The position numbers and the translations under genes are program-made. A stretch of DNA of 64,000 bases from Sepioteuthis lessoniana (taxonomy: Eukaryota; Mollusca; Cephalopoda; Myopsida; Loliginidae), in NCBI GenBank assembly GCA_963585895.1, contig CAUZXS010005812.1:1-64000 (forward strand), given 5' to 3'. Below are positions 58,690-64,000 of this stretch, piece by piece; position 1 is the first letter of the stretch; each line of letters starts with the position of its first letter. The notes beneath the pieces are model-generated. The model did no database searches and had not been told where the DNA came from. It worked only from the letters and a program-made list of their open reading frames with translations.

Positions 58690-60897
58690 TTGAATTGCGA
58701 GGCATACTCCTCTTTTGAGGGTGTGTCCACCGACCACCGAATAGTCACGGCGAAAATACGGTTAAGCCTACGAAAAAACGCCAAACGAACAGCGACCACC
58801 AAACACTATGACTGGGCCCTATTAAACAACAAAGATATAAGAGATAAATACGTATTAGAATTAAGAAACAGATTCGAAACACTACAAGAAAAGACGGAAA
58901 CAAGTACACCAAACGACGAATATGAAAACCTCGTCAATGCACACCTCGAGGCAGCAGCAAAATACATTCCAACAAAACTTAAAACTAAATATAGAGTCCC
59001 ATGGGAAACTTTATTGGTGAGAGAAAAACGTGCACTAGTGAAAACAGCCTCCAAAAACTATCGAAAAAACCCAACAAACACAAATGCCTTAAAACTAAAA
59101 ACGGCACAATATCAATTAGCAGGCATATATATAAAGGAACAGACAGAATACATTCAAAATCAGATAGATAAGATCAGAGACTCGGTGGAAGATAGTCAAT
59201 CTAGGATAGCATGGCAAACAATAAACAAAGTGAGCAGAAGAAAGAACACAGCCAAAGCAAAACTGAAAGCAGCAAACCAACAAGAAAGAATAAAACTGTG
59301 GAAACAGCACTTCGAAAACTTACTTGGAAACCCACCAAAAATAACGCATGAACCAATCACCAGAATAATTAGCAAACAATTAGACATTAAACTAGGACCG
59401 TTCACACAAGAAGAACTCGACTTGGTTCTCAGAAAAATTAAAAATAGGAAAGCTGCAGGGCTGGACGAAATTCCACCGGAAGTATCGAAGACCAGACAAT
59501 TCGACGACATACTGCTCCGACACTGCAACGCAGTATACAATCAAAATCCGATAGATAAATGGATGAAGGGATGCATACTCCCCTTCCCTAAAAAGGGGGA
59601 CCTCGGATTAGCCAAAAACTACCGAGGCATAACACTTACATCCATAGCTGCCAAAATCTACAATGCCCTACTACGAAACCGAATAGAACCCAAAATCGAC
59701 ATCATACTTAGAAAAAACCAAAATGGCTTCCGAAGAAATAGATCCACGACCTCACAAATATTAACCATCCGCAGAATCCTTGAAGGTGTACGGGCAAAGA
59801 ACCTACAAGCGACATTAATATTTGTCGACTTTACCAAGGCTTTCGACTCCATTCACAGAGGAAAGATGGAACAAATCCTACTAGCGTACGGCATACCTAA
59901 AGAAACCGTAGCGGCAATAACGATTCTCTATAGAAACACTAAAGTAAAAGTACGATCACCGGATGGAGACACAGAATACTTTGACATTGTAGCAGGAGTA
60001 CTACAAGGGGACACGCTGGCTCCGTACCTCTTTATCATTTGTCTAGACTACGTACTTAGAACATCGATTGACAAAATCAAAGAGAATGGCTTCGAACTGA
60101 CGAAGAAAAGAAGCAGAAGATACCCCGCAACAACAATTACCGACGCCGACTACGCCGATGACATAGCGATACTGGCAAATACACCTGACCAAGCCGAAAC
60201 TCTTCTGCATAGTTTGGAACGAGCAGCAGCAAGCATAGGCCTCTATGTTAATGCACACAAAACGGAATATATGTGCTATAACCAAACGGGGGACATCTCC
60301 ACTCTAGAAGGAACCCCACTTAAACTAGTAGACAAATTCACGTACCTAGGAAGCAGCGTCTCATCAACCGAAAAGGACATCGAAATGAGGTTAACGAAAG
60401 CATGGACAGCTATCAATAGGCTATCGATTATATGGAAATCAGACCTAACCGATAAAATGAAACGCAGCTTCTTCCAGGCAGCGGTCACATCGATACTGCT
60501 ATATGGATGCACTACATGGACACTAACAAAACGGCTGGAGAAGAAACTGGATGGCAATTACACAAGAATGCTGCGTGCAATCCTGAACAAGTCCTGGCAG
60601 CAGCACCCCACAAGACACCAACTGTACGGCCACCTGCCCCCTATCACGAAAACTATTCAAGTTAGACGAACCAGACATGCAGGACACTGCTGGAGAAGCA
60701 GAGATGAACTCATAAGAGATGTACTCTTATGGATCCCCACACATGGCCGCGCAAAAGCAGGACGACCAGCTCGAACGTACATTCAGCAGCTATGTGAGGA
60801 TACAGGTTGTTGTCCTGAAGACCTACCAAGGGCGATGAACGATAGAGAGGAGTGGCGAGAGAGGGTCAGGGATATCCATGCTACCAGCGCGATATGA
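58690..60897 (+). CDS. LINE reverse transcriptase ORF, 735 codons
   Basis: Continues in the endonuclease frame, so this ATG is only the first Met after the last stop; residues 1-25 hold the final endonuclease motif STDHRIV. Residues about 30-230 are a linker. RT domain: LRKIKNRKAAGLDEIPPEVS, ILPFPKKGDLGLAKNYRGIT, NQNGFRRNRSTTSQIL, LIFVDFTKAFDSIHRGKM (first catalytic Asp), GVLQGDTLAPYLFIICLDYV, TDADYADDIAILA (YADD), KTEYMCYNQTGDIS and LVDKFTYLGSSVSSTEKDI. A C-terminal domain follows with LLYGCTTWTLTKRL, a RRTRHAGHCW block and GRPARTYIQQLCEDTGCCPE, with Cys/His residues that may bind nucleic acid. The frame is free of stops, which with its near identity to the 44.1-kb copy shows youth. The protein would copy LINE RNA into DNA at a nicked target. 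Confidence 0.92.
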   Translation: MNCEAYSSFEGVSTDHRIVTAKIRLSLRKNAKRTATTKHYDWALLNNKDIRDKYVLELRNRFETLQEKTETSTPNDEYENLVNAHLEAAAKYIPTKLKTKYRVPWETLLVREKRALVKTASKNYRKNPTNTNALKLKTAQYQLAGIYIKEQTEYIQNQIDKIRDSVEDSQSRIAWQTINKVSRRKNTAKAKLKAANQQERIKLWKQHFENLLGNPPKITHEPITRIISKQLDIKLGPFTQEELDLVLRKIKNRKAAGLDEIPPEVSKTRQFDDILLRHCNAVYNQNPIDKWMKGCILPFPKKGDLGLAKNYRGITLTSIAAKIYNALLRNRIEPKIDIILRKNQNGFRRNRSTTSQILTIRRILEGVRAKNLQATLIFVDFTKAFDSIHRGKMEQILLAYGIPKETVAAITILYRNTKVKVRSPDGDTEYFDIVAGVLQGDTLAPYLFIICLDYVLRTSIDKIKENGFELTKKRSRRYPATTITDADYADDIAILANTPDQAETLLHSLERAAASIGLYVNAHKTEYMCYNQTGDISTLEGTPLKLVDKFTYLGSSVSSTEKDIEMRLTKAWTAINRLSIIWKSDLTDKMKRSFFQAAVTSILLYGCTTWTLTKRLEKKLDGNYTRMLRAILNKSWQQHPTRHQLYGHLPPITKTIQVRRTRHAGHCWRSRDELIRDVLLWIPTHGRAKAGRPARTYIQQLCEDTGCCPEDLPRAMNDREEWRERVRDIHATSAI

Positions 60898-60908
60898 TGA
60901 TGATGATA

Positions 60909-61130
60909 TTTGAAACAATTTCATTTTTTTTCTAATTTGGATAATTTTTATTAAAGATGTATAAAACGATTAACTTTAAATTATAAAAAAAAACAGTTAC
61001 GATTCCGTCCGTCAATCTTTCTTTTTTAGGACTTTGTGACAAATACTATAACTAATCTTGGAAATAATTTGTTAATTTGGATCTTTTTTTCTCAAATTTT
61101 CGCTTAAAGTTCATGTGAGGTCATTCAATA
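60909..61130. other. Non-coding flank of the LINE
   Basis: AT-rich with an A-run near 60.98 kb. No feature recognised. Confidence 0.5.
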
Positions 61131-61131
61131 A

Positions 61132-61565
61132 ATAAGTTGAATCTTTTAATATAACGGATAACATTTCATTGAGAAAAGATTACTTTATTTCTTTAATATA
61201 ATCCCCATTCTTTAAAATATATTTTCCGCTTCGAACAAAAAGTTTTTGCATTCTTTCAGCCAAGAAATATTTGACTAAGTTTGTAGACATTTTCTCATGG
61301 TGCTCTTCATTTCTTCATTGTTCCACGAAGAAATGATGGCGGGCCAATCTAACAAGTCTCTCTTTTGAATACTCTTACGATTTTCTTTAAATAATTTAGT
61401 CCATTTGTAAATAGTTTTTGCTTCTTCGTACACCTTAAACATTCTTCTGTAAATTTCCCTATTTGACTTGACACCGTTCCGTATAGACTCAAAACAAATA
61501 TTTCTGCGAGATTAAAATAATTTTTGCTATTGTTTTCAAATATTGATGAATTTACATTCATGGAA
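61132..61565 (-). pseudogene. Possible DDE transposase C-terminal relic
   Basis: On the minus strand, KYFLAERMQKLFVRSGKYIL followed by KNGDYIKE resembles the C-terminal end of mariner/IS630-type transposases (a GDYxE-type terminus), and lies just inside GGTCATTCAATAAATAAGTT, which looks like a terminal repeat. Upstream, LLDWPA-type text appears in another frame. No catalytic triad can be read and no right end was found, so this is tentative. Confidence 0.35.
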
Positions 61566-62310
61566 AAAATCAGAAAAAAAGATTAATTTTGCTTTTTTTT
61601 AAGCTTCACTGTATTTAGTGAATAAACTTGGTATTATCTATTATAATAGATTAATACGGCCAGGTGTCAAATAGACACGATTCTGATTAGAATCAGTAAA
61701 TTAGATTGGATTTCCTTTGGATCTTGAATTAGGTAGATGCTTAACAGCTTCTTGTCAGATGGTTGAGAGCAAAAATGTACCGGAATTAAAAACATATTGA
61801 TATTCAAAGGAAATTGCTCGGCTGGTATCTGTACTAGAATATCACATTTAATAATGATCTAAAGGGAAATGGCCACGTTGTTTCGAAACAGATAAGCAAA
61901 CTCTGAGGCTTCTCATATAAAGATCAGTTGCTGTTGGAACGTAAGTTAATGTATGTTATGGAGGTTATATCAGTGGTATTTATTTTTTCTCTAAAATATC
62001 CAGCGTTTTATTATATTTATATTGTTCTTAAGGAGATTTTCTTGATTGCTTTGAATTTTAGGAATCAGTTCTCTGTTGCAAAAAATTTAGATATTTTACT
62101 TTATTTAATTCACTATTTTTTTTTCTTTCGTTGAGATGATTTTATCTCACTTGCTTAAAAATTCATTTTCAATCTCATTATTCATCATTACAGGTGTTAC
62201 TTCATCTCTTGTACTTGTTATATTATTAACCCTCGTTCCAATTCTTCAAATTTTGAGTTATGAACAACCAATGCAGCTTCCATTTTGTCTTCTAAGTTTA
62301 TTGTTGAATT
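61566..62310. other. Stretch with no recognisable gene
   Basis: AT-rich. Frames at 61928-62134 and 62136-62396 (plus) are hydrophobic through their T-rich composition; they show no start context or domain. Confidence 0.5.
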
Positions 62311-62319
62311 CTTATTTTA

Positions 62320-62880
62320 GGATGAGTCAAAAATGTTGTAATATGTTCGTACTTGCTAATTTGCAGCGCCTATATTACTTAACCGAAGCAGTTTAAGCAT
62401 GGAGAAAGTACCCGCTATAGTTGTTAGTATCGTGGTAGTTGATGTGCTGATACGTTATGGAAATTTACTAAGCTTTTGCTTAGATGTGGCACAAGGCCAT
62501 ATGAAAGGGGCACCCAATGAGACTCGAACTCACTCGTGTAGGTGTGCTGATACGTTATGCATTGCTTCACTTGTGTGATGTGAAAGTCTCACAGATAAAC
62601 GAGCAACGTAAGTCTAATTCGAGAACTTATGCTTTACAAGTTAGAACTTGGTAATAACGCCACGACAGCAACCCAAAACAATTGTGTGAGAGGTGAAGAG
62701 GCGGTTGATCATGCATTGTAAGCTGATGGATGAAGAAATATCGCTTGGATTGCAAGAACTTTTATGACCAGTTAAGCTCAGGTAGGCCTAAAACAGAGGC
62801 CATGCTCCAAACTAGAGGCCAATCCAGAGTTGACGAATGGTACTTCACGTTATCAAAATATGGCAAAACTTATGTCAAGT
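62320..62880 (+). mobile_element. mariner deletion derivative with N-terminal transposase scrap
   Basis: The left end has GATGAGTCAAAAATGTTG and the right end, reversed, CTTGACATAAGTTTTGCC; both flanks read TATTTTAG, either a duplication or chance. Inside, in broken frames, the plus strand has an LGNNATTATQN-type block, GEEAVDHAL, CLDCKNFYDQLSSGRPKTEA and NPEL: the N-terminal DNA-binding region of a mariner transposase. The catalytic domain is deleted. It shares the ends and the GAAGCAGTTTAAGC block with the element at 41.70 kb. Confidence 0.72.
62460..62542 (-). mobile_element. Short SINE-like insertion with 17-bp target duplication
   Basis: Flanked by TGTGCTGATACGTTATG at 62443-62459 and 62543-62559. 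The 83-base insert contains, on the minus strand, a B-box-like GAGTTCGAGTCTC followed by GGGTGCCCCTTTCATATGGC and an AAGCAAAAGCTTAG palindrome, and lacks an A box. It is probably a 5'-truncated SINE nested in the mariner relic. A simple 100-base tandem duplication that later diverged is less likely, since the rest of the two units is not alike. Confidence 0.65.
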
Positions 62881-63129
62881 ATTTTAGCTGATTGTCCTAC
62901 ATTGCTTCAATATCATTAACAATGTTTTCTTCTTAAATTTTTAGTCGTTAATCAGTTGTTTTCATTCTATCCTTCCGATAATTTATTAGCTTATTTCCAT
63001 CGATATAAGAGTTGATAATCTCACTAATTTTATATCTACTAAGAGCATATTTTAACTGGGTTTTAAATTGCATTATAAAAAGCAGTCATAACTTATTTCA
63101 TACTTTTTTCATAATCATTTCATGCGTTT

Positions 63130-64000
63130 TTTCATCTTAAATCTGGTTGGTGGCCCATCGGAAAAGTTAGGATTGAAGTAATTCCATTTTTGGAAATTAA
63201 TCTGATATTTGGTGGAATTTTTTGTCCTAATGGAAGATTTTTCAACTTCTGGTTGGTCTCGCAAACCCTCTTCTTATCACGTTACTCCTGGCGAGTTTTA
63301 CACACCAACTCAAATTGGTACTTTTTCTCTGGAGTCTGAGTGATAGCAGATCTCTTCCGATCTCCAGAACTTATCTGAGTAGTGTTGTTGATTTTAAAAG
63401 AGCTATGACCTTGACGATTTCTGATCTACAATTTCTGCAGTCTCTTTTCTTGGCCTTTGGGATCCCTTCCAAACGTACCAACTACAATTGGTATCTCTGT
63501 CATTTTCAGGCTCCACGGTTTTTAAGTACTATCGCAAGATCTGTTAATATGTTGATATTTTGTCTTTCTTTCATTTTCAATCTGCTCTTTGTGGGAACAG
63601 CAAAATCAACTAGTTAAGTTCCTTTTTTGTTAATTAACACTAGGTCTCGTCTTCTGTGTGATCCGTCTCTTTTTCAAATTCCCACGGAATATTAAGCGTC
63701 TCATTTTCCAGGACAGAGTTTGGTTTATGCATATAACATTTGTCTGCATGATCCAACTTTAGGCTCTTGTACATTTCCCTGTTGATCACCTTTCCCACCC
63801 AGTTATATCTATTTTTGTACCAGTCAGCTCAATTTATAATGTGACTAACTGTTTAATCTGTGACACCGCATAACACTCACTTATTCTTCTGCGTATGATC
63901 AATTTTTTTTCTGTGACATAATTTATTCTTCGGGCATTGTGTTGTACTGCTATTGAAAGAGATTCACTTACACTCTTCAGATTTCATCTTCTTAACCAGG
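63130..64000 (-). pseudogene. R4-like LINE C-terminal region, cut by the window end
   Basis: Reading from the window end on the minus strand: WLRRGNLKS, NWVGKVINREMYKSLKLDHA, YMHKPNSVLENETLNIPWEF, TDHTEDE, LVDFAVPTKSRLKMKERQN, VLKNRGA, GIPKAKKRDC and LLSLRLQ near 63.33 kb. The order matches the copies at 21-23 kb, but the RPD half of the endonuclease site is not readable. It continues beyond the window. Frames are broken. Confidence 0.65.

Larger units (their letters stand above)
56805..60908 (+). mobile_element. RTE-like LINE, best-preserved copy
   Basis: A 5' region with repeats, a coding region for one protein of AP-endonuclease then reverse transcriptase, and an almost absent 3' UTR: the stop codon TGA (60895-60897) is itself part of the (ATGATG)n tail. 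Endonuclease, RT and a C-terminal domain in one frame, plus a short-repeat tail, are typical of RTE-clade LINEs; clade assignment is by general resemblance. The 5' end is not certain. No target duplication was resolved. Confidence 0.85.

Noticed and set aside
59196-59540. Antisense frames within the LINE (also 60043-60285, 60276-60557, 46357-46980)
   Set aside because: Shadows of the RT coding sequence; the text has no independent domain and they recur wherever the LINE does.

Overview
This is a eukaryotic, AT-rich, non-coding stretch made almost entirely of transposable elements, their decayed remains and long dinucleotide microsatellites. I see no convincing host exon, no rRNA or tRNA gene, and no bacterial-type operon. 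The best guess for the source is a cephalopod mollusc, probably an octopus. The reasons are the abundance of (TA)n, (CA)n and compound (TA)n(TG)n tracts, several tRNA-derived SINE groups, an RTE-like LINE whose open reading frame ends in a (GAT)n-type tail, R4/R2-like and Penelope-like retroelements, and mariner/Tc1 transposons. That assignment is inference and was not checked against any database.

Layout. 1-9.7 kb holds microsatellites and one old interspersed repeat (here called Rep-A). 9.7-14.9 kb holds a decayed R4-like LINE on the minus strand with a solo-LTR candidate inserted in it, then the 3' half of a Penelope-like element (RT thumb plus GIY-YIG), then microsatellites around a strong hairpin and a SINE. 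15-24.2 kb carries SINEs, Rep-A copies, a 30-bp minisatellite and a run of R4-like C-terminal fragments. 24.3-27 kb is a second, larger R4-like relic interrupted by a SINE and a Rep-A copy. 31.3-32.9 kb is a nearly complete but inactivated Tc1-type transposon with DD34E spacing and two repeat sites at each end. 37-38.8 kb is a LINE 3' end split by a SINE with a clear target-site duplication, followed by a mariner relic.

43.35-50.06 kb is the most complex structure. Inverted repeats of about 1 kb enclose an RT/GIY-YIG relic and an old RTE-like LINE, and a young LINE copy has landed in the left arm. The right arm preserves the empty site. 54.35-54.66 kb is a 28-bp minisatellite. 56.8-60.9 kb is the best preserved LINE: a 5' region with a 451-bp-spaced direct repeat, an AP-endonuclease domain with three stops, and an intact 735-codon RT reading frame. 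A deleted mariner copy (62.3-62.9 kb) containing a small SINE-like insertion and another R4-like C-terminal fragment close the window.

How the parts relate. The elements form a layered insertion record, not a pathway. LINE RTs of the RTE-like and R4-like types are the plausible sources of enzyme for the SINEs. Deletion derivatives of mariner would have depended on full-length copies elsewhere. The two LINE copies at 44.1 and 58-60.9 kb differ at only about seven of some 325 aligned residues, so that family was active recently. The other families are old.
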